A DNA stretch of 37,752 bases from Clostridiales bacterium (GTDB taxonomy: Bacteria; Bacillota; Clostridia; Lachnospirales; UBA12420): contig DMOI01000001.1 in NCBI GenBank assembly GCA_003452395.1, positions 10,087 to 47,838 of the forward strand, given 5' to 3'. The notes beneath the pieces are model-generated. The model was given only the letters and a program-made list of their open reading frames with translations. It made no database searches and was not told the DNA's origin. Each line of letters begins with the position of its first letter. Within the stretch, counting starts at the first letter, position 1. Made by a program: the position numbers and the translations under genes. Below are positions 15,911 through 23,074 of this stretch, in pieces.

Positions 15911-17620
15911 CTACTTCTTTTTTTTTTCGTTATTTTGAGTTTCCCTTTGTAATTTATGTGTGTTACTACTATATTCATCTATTCTAGCTAATTCTTCCTG
16001 CTGGTATACCCTAACTGCATCTTTGTCATATGGTTTGATTTGACCTGTTGGTAACATTAGCATTCTTTCAACATTTAATTGTTCTAAAAAGTCTATATCA
16101 TGCGAAACAATCGCCATCGTCCCCGTATAAGTTCTAAAAACATCTGCAATTATTTTTTTAGTATTAGGGTCTAGATGATTGGTTGGTTCGTCAAGCAATA
16201 TTAAGTTTGCACCTTTATGCGCCAACTTAGCCAATGCTAGTCTACTTCTTTCGCCAGGCGAAAGGGTGTCAATTTTTTGATTTACCTTATCCCCAGTAAA
16301 TATAAAATTAGCTAAAAATCCTCTTAACTGTCTCAGAGTACACCCTTGTCCCCTCTTCATTTCATCCAAAACTGTTGCTTCTAAATCTAGATCTTCATGT
16401 TCCTGAGAATAATAACCAATTTCCGTATTTCTATCAAATAATACATTGCCTTTTTGCTGAAGGAGCTGTCCAACAATGACTTTTAACAAAGTTGACTTAC
16501 CGGCGCCATTTCTGCCAACTATCACAAATTTTTCTCCTTTATTTAAAGAAAAGTTGACGTTTTCAAGTATATTCTTTCCTTCTTTATATGCAAACATTAT
16601 ATCCTCTAATTTGACTGGTATCATACCTGATTCCTTGTTAACAACTAATTTTAGAGCCATTTTTTTCGATTCTTTTACTCTTTCTACCGAATTTTTTTCT
16701 AATTTTTCTAGAGCTTTCTCTCTACTTTTAGCTTGTCTTTTCTTTTTTCCGGAGGTACCACTCAATCTATTTATAAACTCCGTTAACCTTTCTTTTTCTT
16801 TTTCCTGATTTTTAAACTCCCTATTCTGAGTTAATTCGTTAAACTCTTTTTGTTTAATATATTGTGAGTAATTTCCATTATATAATTTAGCACTTTTTGT
16901 TAATTCATCAATATTTAAAGTCTTATTTGTAAAATAATCCAAAAACTCTATGTCATGTGAAATTGCTAATATACTTCCTTCATATCCCTTGAAAAATTCC
17001 ATCATCCATTTTCTCGATGCTTTATCCAAATGATTTGTCGGCTCATCCAACAACAGAATATTGGGTTTTGCATATAATGTTCTTGCAAATGCAACCTTAG
17101 ATTTTTGTCCGCCTGATAAATTTTTTATTTTTTCATCTAAATCAATTCCATCCATATTCATCCCAATAATAATTTTCAATGCTTCATTTTCAGCATTATA
17201 AATATCCCAATATTCCATTCTTGCTTGTATATCGCTTACCTCTTTTAGTAGTTTATTCAGTTTTGCTTCATCTTTTCCTAACTCTTCCGATTCCATTTGC
17301 TTATAGATTTCATGTAGCTTGTCCTCTAACTCTTTTATAGGTCTTCCCGATATAATAAAGTCAAATACCGATAGTTCTAAAGGCAAGTCTAGTTCCGTTA
17401 TAACTTGTGGCATATAACCAACATTCTTAAATTTACCAGAATAATTTACAGTTCCTGATGTTTGTAAAACTTTTCCTGCTAGAATCTTTAACAAAGTAGA
17501 TTTTCCTGCTCCATTTACTCCTACTAATCCAACTTTGTCAATGTTACCTATATTTAAATTTATATTGTTAAATATTTTATTATCTCCAAATTCCATACAT
17601 AGTTTTTTAATTATTATCAC
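15911..17620 (-). CDS. ABC-F family ATPase, candidate ribosomal self-protection factor
   Basis: 569 residues from the GTG at 17620 (GGAGG seven bases upstream; an ATG seven codons earlier lacks an RBS). Two ABC domains without membrane segments: GVNGAGKST, LSGGQKSKVA and LLLDEPTNHLD in the first, and GRNGAGKST, LSPGERSRLALAK and LILLDEPTNHLD in the second. Between them is a charged linker with KKKRQAKSREKALEKLEK, and the C-terminus ends in a Lys run. ABC-F proteins act on the ribosome; antibiotic-resistance members displace drugs, others (EttA/Uup/YdiF types) are housekeeping. Its place as first gene of unit A, behind a strong promoter and a leader, favours an immunity role against the locus product, which would then target the ribosome. 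This is inference. Confidence 0.85.
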   Translation of the reverse strand: MIIIKKLCMEFGDNKIFNNINLNIGNIDKVGLVGVNGAGKSTLLKILAGKVLQTSGTVNYSGKFKNVGYMPQVITELDLPLELSVFDFIISGRPIKELEDKLHEIYKQMESEELGKDEAKLNKLLKEVSDIQARMEYWDIYNAENEALKIIIGMNMDGIDLDEKIKNLSGGQKSKVAFARTLYAKPNILLLDEPTNHLDKASRKWMMEFFKGYEGSILAISHDIEFLDYFTNKTLNIDELTKSAKLYNGNYSQYIKQKEFNELTQNREFKNQEKEKERLTEFINRLSGTSGKKKRQAKSREKALEKLEKNSVERVKESKKMALKLVVNKESGMIPVKLEDIMFAYKEGKNILENVNFSLNKGEKFVIVGRNGAGKSTLLKVIVGQLLQQKGNVLFDRNTEIGYYSQEHEDLDLEATVLDEMKRGQGCTLRQLRGFLANFIFTGDKVNQKIDTLSPGERSRLALAKLAHKGANLILLDEPTNHLDPNTKKIIADVFRTYTGTMAIVSHDIDFLEQLNVERMLMLPTGQIKPYDKDAVRVYQQEELARIDEYSSNTHKLQRETQNNEKKKK

Positions 17621-17657
17621 TTTATCGCCTCCAATAAACATATCACTAATAGTATTA

Positions 17658-17726
17658 TTACCTTATTTCTAGGAAATAAATAGCACATTTTATTGAGAAT
17701 ATTTCTATAATCGCTATCGTTTTCAT
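17658..17726 (-). CDS. Possible 22-codon leader peptide before the ABC-F gene
   Basis: ORF within the 140-base leader of the ABC-F operon. The product begins MKTIAIIEIFSIKC and ends AIYFLEIR, stopping 38 bases before the ABC-F start. The nearest SD-like sequence (AAGGG) is rather far upstream (about 15 bases). The ORF overlaps an imperfect inverted repeat (17672-17682 with 17732-17743, one bulge). Antibiotic-inducible ABC-F genes are often controlled by leader-peptide attenuation, so the arrangement is suggestive, but the ORF may be chance. Confidence 0.3.
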   Translation of the reverse strand: MKTIAIIEIFSIKCAIYFLEIR

Positions 17727-17764
17727 GGCAATATTTTATTTCCCTTACATTTATCTATATACAA

Positions 17765-17793
17765 ATAATACCATAATTTTTATTATGTGTCAA
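17765..17793 (-). promoter_or_regulatory. Sigma-A type promoter of unit A
   Basis: Minus strand: -35 TTGACA (17788-17793), 17-base spacer ending in GG, -10 TATTAT (17765-17770). The same -35, spacing, GG and -10 occur at 3189-3217. Upstream is the same AAACTTTTTTTAAAACA tract, here at 17804-17820 on the plus strand. The remainder of 17821-17984 shows no gene, only AT-rich sequence with short imperfect repeats. Confidence 0.85.
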
Positions 17794-17984
17794 TAATATT
17801 TTAAAACTTTTTTTAAAACAATATTACAGATATTCATGTACCATTTTATAAATTAACTTCAAAGCCGATTGTTTATATATATAATGAAGTTAGTACAGTA
17901 TGTTATTTATAAAGTTTCTTAATCTAAGTCAAGTTAGCTTAGTAAAAAAGAAATAGAACACAATATGCATCTTATTTAACAAAA

Positions 17985-18011
17985 GAGAAATGCCCCATCG
18001 AGGCATCTCTC
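17985..18011 (-). terminator. Intrinsic terminator of the TldD-like gene
   Basis: Ten-base-pair stem with one G-U (arms 17985-17994 and 18002-18011, loop CCATCGA), followed on the minus strand by TTTTGTT. It lies five bases after the stop of the gene at 18017-18436. Confidence 0.75.
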
Positions 18012-18016
18012 CATAT

Positions 18017-18436
18017 TTACTCTCCTGTTACATCTACATTGCACACCTTGATGTACTTTGGTCCGAAGTATTTACCTGTCTGAAGCATTTCTTTTGAAAA
18101 ATAAACTTCCTTCATTGCCTCAGTCATAACACCTGTTACAGAACCACCCTTTATAGGTATATATTGACCGCCTGTATAAAGTTTTGCATTTCTTATTTCT
18201 CCTGAAAATGCTCCTGTTACTCCATTAGGTGTAAATGATGAAAAGCTAGAGGCAATGATATCTCCATCTTCTAGTAGCTCTTCATATGTTTTATTTCCAG
18301 GGGATACTACTAAATTTGTACTTGATCCTGTTACTTCGCATTTTAAATACTCTGCATAATTTTTAGTTGCAACTATTTTCTTAAATACACCATCTTCTAT
18401 AAAAATGCTTGACAAAGCTATGGTATCTGACCTCAT
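18017..18436 (-). CDS. Stand-alone TldD/PmbA C-terminal-like protein
   Basis: 139 residues, ATG with GAGGAAGG upstream. The sequence matches the C-terminal beta-rich half of the TldD/PmbA (TldE) peptidase family: TKNYAEYLKCEVTGSS, the LVVSPGNKTYEELLEDGDII stretch, NGVTGAFSGEIRNAKLYTGG, then IPIKGGSVTG. Full family members have about 450 residues, so the N-terminal half, including the TldD metal-site HExxxH region, is absent. No remnant of it lies upstream, where an RNHCP gene follows after 12 bases. TldD/TldE pairs trim modified peptides such as microcin B17, so the fragment might be a PmbA-like partner, or simply a decayed gene. Which of these applies is not decidable here. Confidence 0.6.
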   Translation of the reverse strand: MRSDTIALSSIFIEDGVFKKIVATKNYAEYLKCEVTGSSTNLVVSPGNKTYEELLEDGDIIASSFSSFTPNGVTGAFSGEIRNAKLYTGGQYIPIKGGSVTGVMTEAMKEVYFSKEMLQTGKYFGPKYIKVCNVDVTGE

Positions 18437-18448
18437 TCCTTCCTCTCT

Positions 18449-18769
18449 TTATTCTGCTTTTAGCGGTTTACTTGATAGCTTAATAATAAGTTCCATGTTA
18501 TCGTCAGTAGCTGCCACATTTTTTTTAATAACACCACACTTATCACATTTGTAAACTATTTTATAGTCACCTTTTTTTGCTTTTTCAATACCTATTGGGA
18601 CTAATGTACCTTCACAGCCAGCCTCTCTATCACCCGGATTATTATCTACATGTTTTGAACTTAAACATAATGGACAATGATCCCTTGCTGTATATCCTAG
18701 TGGGGTAGCATCTGCACCACATATTTCGCATTTAAATGCTTCGTCAATCATCATAAATTTTCTTACCAT
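18449..18769 (-). CDS. RNHCP-domain zinc protein
   Basis: 106 residues from the ATG at 18769; an ATG at 18790 is also possible and the RBS (AGAGGG) fits neither perfectly. The sequence shows the RNHCP domain: FKCEICGADATPLGYTARDHCPLCLSSKHVD with RDHCP in place of RNHCP, then NNPGDREAGCEGTLVPIG, KIVYKCDKCGVIKKN. The paired Cys motifs (CxxC, HCPxC, CxxC) suggest zinc binding. The family has no established function. It is co-transcribed with the TldD-like gene 12 bases downstream. Nothing of note is seen between 18791 and 19040 except the palindrome at 18948-19025. Confidence 0.8.
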   Translation of the reverse strand: MVRKFMMIDEAFKCEICGADATPLGYTARDHCPLCLSSKHVDNNPGDREAGCEGTLVPIGIEKAKKGDYKIVYKCDKCGVIKKNVAATDDNMELIIKLSSKPLKAE

Positions 18770-18947
18770 AATAACAATAATCCCTCTCATTCTAATATTA
18801 TTTAATCAAAAGCCTTTATTACAAAATACTATTGTGTACATTTTTATATACTTATATTTTCGAGCTAATATACCATAATATGTAATTCATCCTTTTTAGC
18901 CAGTAACCCCATACCCCACTCCTTCAAAAATCTTATTATCCTGTTCA

Positions 18948-19025
18948 TTTATTCTATCATAAATTTCCATTCGTTTCAACTGGTTTTCGAACAAAATATT
19001 TGAGATTAGATTATGATAGAATAAA
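18948..19025. repeat. 15-bp inverted repeat bounding a 78-base element
   Basis: Arms TTTATTCTATCATAA (18948-18962) and TTATGATAGAATAAA (19011-19025) are perfect complements separated by 48 bases. It lies between the VUT transporter gene and the RNHCP gene, in a gap with no gene. It could be a small palindromic mobile element or a terminator-like structure for the transporter gene, whose stop codon is at 19041. Confidence 0.6.
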
Positions 19026-19040
19026 CCATATATTACCCCT

Positions 19041-19673
19041 TTACATCCCCTTGTCCTTCACAAAATATATCCAATTCAAAGAAACAAGAGTTATCAATAG
19101 TTTTATTACTATATTACTAATAATTATTGCAATTAACACCTTATTATCCATTGTTCCATAAAAAGCTATTGTACACATCAAAAAAGTGTCTATTGGTATT
19201 GAAACGCTATTACTTATTAATACCCTTAGCCATTGATGTTTGTTTTTAAATTTGTTAGCAACTTTTTCGTATATCTTTGTATCTACAAGTTCAGCTATTA
19301 CCATGGCTATTAATGAGCCGGCTATGATTCTCCATGTTGGTATCAATACAAGTCCAAACTCTTTTTGTAAACCAACTGATAAATCAGGTGGTAATATTGA
19401 TACTATATAAAAAACAATAAACATCATTATATTAAAAATTGCAGCTAACCAAATAGCGTAGTATGCTATTTTTGAATTTGTTTTTTTGTGAATCAGGTCC
19501 CTTACTGTGAATGTAGCTGGGTATAAAAGAGTACCAGCATCCAAGGATAGTGCTAAGATTGATATTATCCTCAAGCTACTTATGTTAGAAAACAAGGTTA
19601 GGGTTATGTATAGAGTTGTTAGAAATATTATTATTTTTAATTCTTTAAAATTAGCAGAAGTAAAGCTTGTCAT
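19041..19673 (-). CDS. VUT-family transporter, probable queuosine precursor uptake
   Basis: 210 residues, ATG with AGGAGG upstream. It has about six to seven hydrophobic helices. Family features include LDAGTLLYPATFTVRDLIHKK near the start and IIAGSLIAMVIAELVDTKIYEKVANK in the middle, characteristic of the VUT (YhhQ-like) family that imports queuosine precursors such as preQ0/preQ1 or queuine. No queuosine biosynthesis gene lies nearby. It appears to be a single-gene unit between palindromic elements. I looked for a preQ1 riboswitch upstream and did not find one. Confidence 0.82.
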   Translation of the reverse strand: MTSFTSANFKELKIIIFLTTLYITLTLFSNISSLRIISILALSLDAGTLLYPATFTVRDLIHKKTNSKIAYYAIWLAAIFNIMMFIVFYIVSILPPDLSVGLQKEFGLVLIPTWRIIAGSLIAMVIAELVDTKIYEKVANKFKNKHQWLRVLISNSVSIPIDTFLMCTIAFYGTMDNKVLIAIIISNIVIKLLITLVSLNWIYFVKDKGM

Positions 19674-19709
19674 CTACTTTTTTCCTCCTTTTGATTTATA
19701 ATCGCTTTG

Positions 19710-19735
19710 TTTCTTTTTGGTCTTTCAAAAAGAAA
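19710..19735 (-). promoter_or_regulatory. Hairpin in the VUT gene leader
   Basis: Ten-base-pair inverted repeat TTTCTTTTTG/CAAAAAGAAA (arms 19710-19719 and 19726-19735, loop of 6), about 20 bases upstream of the VUT ribosome binding site. It could be a leader regulatory structure; no known riboswitch consensus is recognisable. Confidence 0.4.
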
Positions 19736-19767
19736 GAGAACTATCTCTAAAAACATAACTATTCACT

Positions 19768-19831
19768 ATATAACCTTAAACAAAGAAACAGATAATTTTT
19801 TCAATTATCTGCCTTTTGTTTAAGGTTATAT
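19768..19831. repeat. 64-base near-perfect hairpin element
   Basis: Outer arms of 17 bp, ATATAACCTTAAACAAA (19768-19784) and its complement (19815-19831), enclose an inner 9-bp stem CAGATAATT/AATTATCTG (19789-19797, 19803-19811) with a 5-base loop. The two strands are almost fully self-complementary. No T-run follows on the minus strand, so it is not a classic terminator. It may be a small palindromic repeat or a processed RNA stem in the VUT leader. Confidence 0.75.
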
Positions 19832-19836
19832 TCTTT

Positions 19837-19908
19837 TTACCAATCTCTTTCTCTAAGTATATCTCTATCATCTTCTGCCATCATGCTAAGACTTTTATCT
19901 ACATCCAT
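19837..19908 (-). CDS. Possible 23-codon ORF disturbed by an 11-bp duplication
   Basis: The peptide begins MDVDKSLSMMAEDD and ends RDILRERDW, stopping just before the hairpin at 19768-19831. A strong GGAGGCGATGTG lies upstream, but a tandem duplication TGTGAATGGAT x2 now separates it from this ATG. The first ATG after the RBS leads to a stop within six codons. Removing one repeat copy would place the ATG eight bases from GGAGG. I do not recognise the product. The rest of the gap 19909-20011 holds no gene. Confidence 0.3.
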   Translation of the reverse strand: MDVDKSLSMMAEDDRDILRERDW

Positions 19909-20011
19909 TCACAATCCATTCACATCGCCTCCAAAAAGTTTTTTTACTATTTAATATATTATATTAAATACTTTAAAAAAATTTCGTCGCTTCTTGTCGA
20001 TTGGATAAAAT

Positions 20012-20578
20012 TTATTTATTAAACAATTCCTTCACATCTACATTTTGTCTTTCTTCTTCTAATATTTCAAACATTTTCTCTTCTTTAAGTCCCATTATAC
20101 CTGCAACTATGTTACTTGGGAACATTTGTATCGCATTATTTAAGTCCATAACAGCTGAGTTGTAAAATCTTCTTGCTGCTGATATTTGTTCTTCTACTTC
20201 GTTCAAGGTTCTTTGTAAATCTAAAAAGTTTGCACTTGCTTTTAAGTCAGGATAATTCTCAACTTGAACCATTAATCCACCTAACGTTTTTTGTGTCTCG
20301 CTTGCTATTTGCATTTTTTCTTCATTAGAAACATTTGGTGACATAGCCCTTGTCCTTAGCTCTGTGAGCTTTATTAGCGTCCCACTTTCGTGTTCTACAT
20401 ATTGTTGTACTGCTGCAACTACATTTGGTATCAAATCATATCTCTTTTTTAGTTGAACATCCATTCCTGCAAATGCATTTTTTACTTGATTTTTCTTGCC
20501 TATTAAACCATTGTGAATTATTATGTATACAACTGCTAAAACCCCTACTACAATAATCAGTAACAATATTGGATCCAT
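20012..20578 (-). CDS. lemA: LemA family protein
   Basis: 188 residues, ATG with AAGGGGGAAATG upstream. One N-terminal membrane helix (residues 2-22) is followed by the LemA signature: NQVKNAFAGMDVQLKKRYDLIPNVV, then helical segments with RTRAM, VENYPDLKAS and FLDLQRTLNEVEEQISAARRFYN, and a C-terminal PSNIVAGIMG with the phrase FEILEE. LemA proteins are membrane-anchored, coiled-coil-rich, with an extracellular C-terminal part of unclear function, often next to an HtpX or TPM-domain gene; neither is present here. It probably forms its own transcription unit. Confidence 0.93.
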   Translation of the reverse strand: MDPILLLIIVVGVLAVVYIIIHNGLIGKKNQVKNAFAGMDVQLKKRYDLIPNVVAAVQQYVEHESGTLIKLTELRTRAMSPNVSNEEKMQIASETQKTLGGLMVQVENYPDLKASANFLDLQRTLNEVEEQISAARRFYNSAVMDLNNAIQMFPSNIVAGIMGLKEEKMFEILEEERQNVDVKELFNK

Positions 20579-20594
20579 TTCATTTCCCCCTTAG

Positions 20595-20620
20595 GTTATG
20601 CACAATTCAAAGTGCATAAC
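20595..20620. repeat. Inverted repeat upstream of lemA
   Basis: GTTATGCAC (20595-20603) and GTGCATAAC (20612-20620), 9 bp with an 8-base spacer, directly upstream of the lemA ribosome binding site. It could be an operator or hairpin. The gap 20579-20734 otherwise shows nothing. Confidence 0.5.
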
Positions 20621-20710
20621 GCACAGTGAAAAGGCTTTAATTTTTACTTTACTAGTAAATAATACCACTTTTTTATTTAAAATTCAATACTTTTTTATAT
20701 TTTTTTAGCT

Positions 20711-20744
20711 AAAAGAATAAATGACATCTGCCATTTATTCTTTT
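20711..20744 (-). terminator. Terminator-like hairpin at the end of the dcw operon
   Basis: Thirteen-base-pair stem AAAAGAATAAATG (20711-20723) with its complement at 20732-20744, loop of 8 bases. The ftsW stop codon lies in the right arm. The T-rich end of the second arm on the minus strand (ATTCTTTT) may act as the U-tract. Confidence 0.6.
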
Positions 20745-22069
20745 GCATATTTTGATATATTAAGTAATATTCCCATCGATATAAGTAATGTGAGTAAGGA
20801 GCTTCCTCCGTAGCTTATAAACGGGAGTGGCATTCCTGTTACAGGTATGGTATTGGTTATAACCGCTATATTGATTATAACCTGTACGGCAACCATGGTC
20901 GTTATTCCGATTGCGACCAGACTCGAGTACATATTTGGTGCCCGCGTGGATATTTTTATTCCTTTCCATATTAGCATGAGGAATACAAATATAAGTACGG
21001 TCGCACCTACTAGCCCTAATTCTTCGCATATTATGGAAAAGATTATGTCATTATGTGCCTCTGGTATGTATCCTAATTTCTGTCTGCTCTCTCCTAAGCC
21101 CAGACCCCATACTCCTCCAGAACCTACAGCGTAAAGAGATTGTATGGTTTGAAATCCAGCTCCTTGTGGATCTGCCCATGGGTCAAGCCAAACTTCTATT
21201 CTATGTATACGTGATTTATACTTTTCTGGTACATATTCTGTCAAGTTCATCATTGGGACAGCATAGTACAATGCCATATATCCAATTACACAAATTGCAG
21301 ATGTGATATATAAAACTTTGACATCCATTATTTTAATAAATAACATTGTAACTCCGATAACTAATATAACTAAAGAGGTACTTATATTTTCTATCATTAC
21401 TAGTAGAACTGGAAGAATTAAATATAATATGTATTTTATTATATCTGTCCCCGTCATTTTCTCTCCATCTTTTTTACATAGTAAGTTTGCTAGAAATAGT
21501 ATGACAGCAATTTTGGTGAACTCCGAAGGCTGGATACTCGCGCCCCCGACCACTTTAAACCATCTTGCAGCACCTTTTGCAACGAACCCCATTACTAGAA
21601 CCGTTCCTAGTAACCCTATAGAGCCTACATAGGCTATCATAGATACCTTTCCCCATAATTTATAATTTATATTCATTATAACTATCATGGTAAATATACC
21701 AAGAAATACCCACATTCCCTGTCTTTTTAAAAAATAAAACATATCTGCATATCTATCTATTGCTTGATAGTAACTAGCACTAAAAATCATAACTAAGCCA
21801 AATAAAACGAGTGATAATATCATTAACATAAGCATAAAGTCTACTTGCTTAGTCTTACGGATTTTAGATGATGTAGGTGAGGGTTGTTTCCTATCACTAG
21901 TTTTTCTTTCACTTGCTTTTCTTTCACTAGCCTTTCTTTCAGTAGTTTTATTATCTGTAATTTTCCTACCTATAGTTTTCCTATCTGTAGTTCTTTCATC
22001 AGACAATCTAGCTCTCTGTTTCCTATAATCATTTATATTAGTAATTTTATTTGATCTGTTTTCTTGCAT
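20735..22069 (-). CDS. ftsW: FtsW/SpoVE-type SEDS peptidoglycan polymerase
   Basis: 444 residues. SEDS-family membrane glycosyltransferase that polymerises lipid II and works with a class B PBP. About ten helices begin near residue 76, with family landmarks ARWFKVVGG and IQPSEFTKIAV, IPEAHNDIIFSIICEELG, and the end GMPLPFISYGGSSLL. The first 70 residues are unusual: a hydrophilic cytoplasmic extension of imperfect TxRK/SERK repeats (DRKTIGRKITDNKTTERKAS, then SERKTSDRK), very rich in Arg, Lys, Thr and Ser. It is the last gene of the dcw cluster, in the position of spoVE in Bacillus, so either ftsW or spoVE could be meant. murD, usually between mraY and this gene, is missing. Confidence 0.92.
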   Translation of the reverse strand: MQENRSNKITNINDYRKQRARLSDERTTDRKTIGRKITDNKTTERKASERKASERKTSDRKQPSPTSSKIRKTKQVDFMLMLMILSLVLFGLVMIFSASYYQAIDRYADMFYFLKRQGMWVFLGIFTMIVIMNINYKLWGKVSMIAYVGSIGLLGTVLVMGFVAKGAARWFKVVGGASIQPSEFTKIAVILFLANLLCKKDGEKMTGTDIIKYILYLILPVLLVMIENISTSLVILVIGVTMLFIKIMDVKVLYITSAICVIGYMALYYAVPMMNLTEYVPEKYKSRIHRIEVWLDPWADPQGAGFQTIQSLYAVGSGGVWGLGLGESRQKLGYIPEAHNDIIFSIICEELGLVGATVLIFVFLMLIWKGIKISTRAPNMYSSLVAIGITTMVAVQVIINIAVITNTIPVTGMPLPFISYGGSSLLTLLISMGILLNISKYAKE

Positions 22070-22108
22070 ACACTTTTTTCACCCCTCACCTACCAGTTAC
22101 TATGGTAT

Positions 22109-23074
22109 TTACAATGCTAGAAATCCTATTAAACATGCTATAGCCGTCACAATAAAGAATACGGCTACAACTTTAGTTTCTTTCCAACCCATTAATTCAA
22201 AATGATGATGTATTGGAGCCATTTTGAAAACTCTTTTTTTAGTAAGCTTGTAACCTGCTACCTGTATAATAACTGATAGTGCTTCTATAACATATATTAT
22301 ACCTACTATAGCTAGAAACAACGGCATCTTAAGTAATAACGCTATACTTGCTACAAATCCACCAAGAGCCAATGATCCAGTGTCTCCCATAAATACCCTA
22401 GCTGGATGTGAATTATACAACAAAAACCCTAGCAAGCTTCCGATAGCCGCACATATAATAGGAGAAAGTTCTGTTGACATACCCAAGCTTATCGTTGCAA
22501 AGAAAGTAGCAACCAAAGCCGTCACTCCTGATGCAAGACCATCTAGACCATCTGTAAGATTCACTGCATTTACTGCTCCTACAACAATAAATACTAGGAA
22601 AGGGTAAAACCAAATTCCTAAATCCCATTCCATCCCATTTGCAAATGGAACAATAATTTTGGTCCCTATATTGGTATAATACATAAAATAATAGCCAAAT
22701 GCTATAGCCGCTATTATTTGAAGTATTATTTTTTGGCGTGCATTAAGACCCTTTGAGCGTTTTAGTATCACTTTTATAAAATCATCTAGAAAGCCTATAA
22801 ATCCAAATGCAATAGTTACAAGTAATACAGATATTGCCTTTTCATTACCGTTTATAAAAAATATACTTGTTATAATCATACTAGTAAGAATTATCAGCCC
22901 ACCCATCAGAGGTGTCCCTTGCTTTTGCAAATGGCTCTGTGGTCCATCTTCTCTTTGAGTCTGACCCAGTTTCAGTCTTCTAAGAAACGGTATTAATATT
23001 GGTCCAAGTACTAAACTTAGCAAGAACGCAATCAACGTTGCATAAATAAGATTCTTAATTACAAAGATGTCCAT
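22109..23074 (-). CDS. mraY: Phospho-N-acetylmuramoyl-pentapeptide transferase
   Basis: 321 residues, ATG with GAGGAGG upstream. It makes lipid I by transferring phospho-MurNAc-pentapeptide to undecaprenyl phosphate at the membrane. About ten transmembrane helices. Catalytic landmarks are FLDDFIKV, VNLTDGLDGLASG and the histidine motif MAPIHHHFELMGW; GPQSHLQKQGTPLMGG lies near the N-terminus. Its start codon lies inside the end of murE (20-base overlap), so translation is coupled and no murF intervenes, unlike many Clostridia. Confidence 0.96.
   Translation of the reverse strand: MDIFVIKNLIYATLIAFLLSLVLGPILIPFLRRLKLGQTQREDGPQSHLQKQGTPLMGGLIILTSMIITSIFFINGNEKAISVLLVTIAFGFIGFLDDFIKVILKRSKGLNARQKIILQIIAAIAFGYYFMYYTNIGTKIIVPFANGMEWDLGIWFYPFLVFIVVGAVNAVNLTDGLDGLASGVTALVATFFATISLGMSTELSPIICAAIGSLLGFLLYNSHPARVFMGDTGSLALGGFVASIALLLKMPLFLAIVGIIYVIEALSVIIQVAGYKLTKKRVFKMAPIHHHFELMGWKETKVVAVFFIVTAIACLIGFLAL

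Noticed and set aside
19674..19767. Possible preQ1 riboswitch before the VUT transporter
   Set aside because: Neither the preQ1-I loop and A-rich tail nor the preQ1-II pattern is present; only simple hairpins are seen.
20760..21029. Second minus-strand frame overlapping ftsW
   Set aside because: It is an out-of-frame shadow of the well-conserved FtsW C-terminal half.
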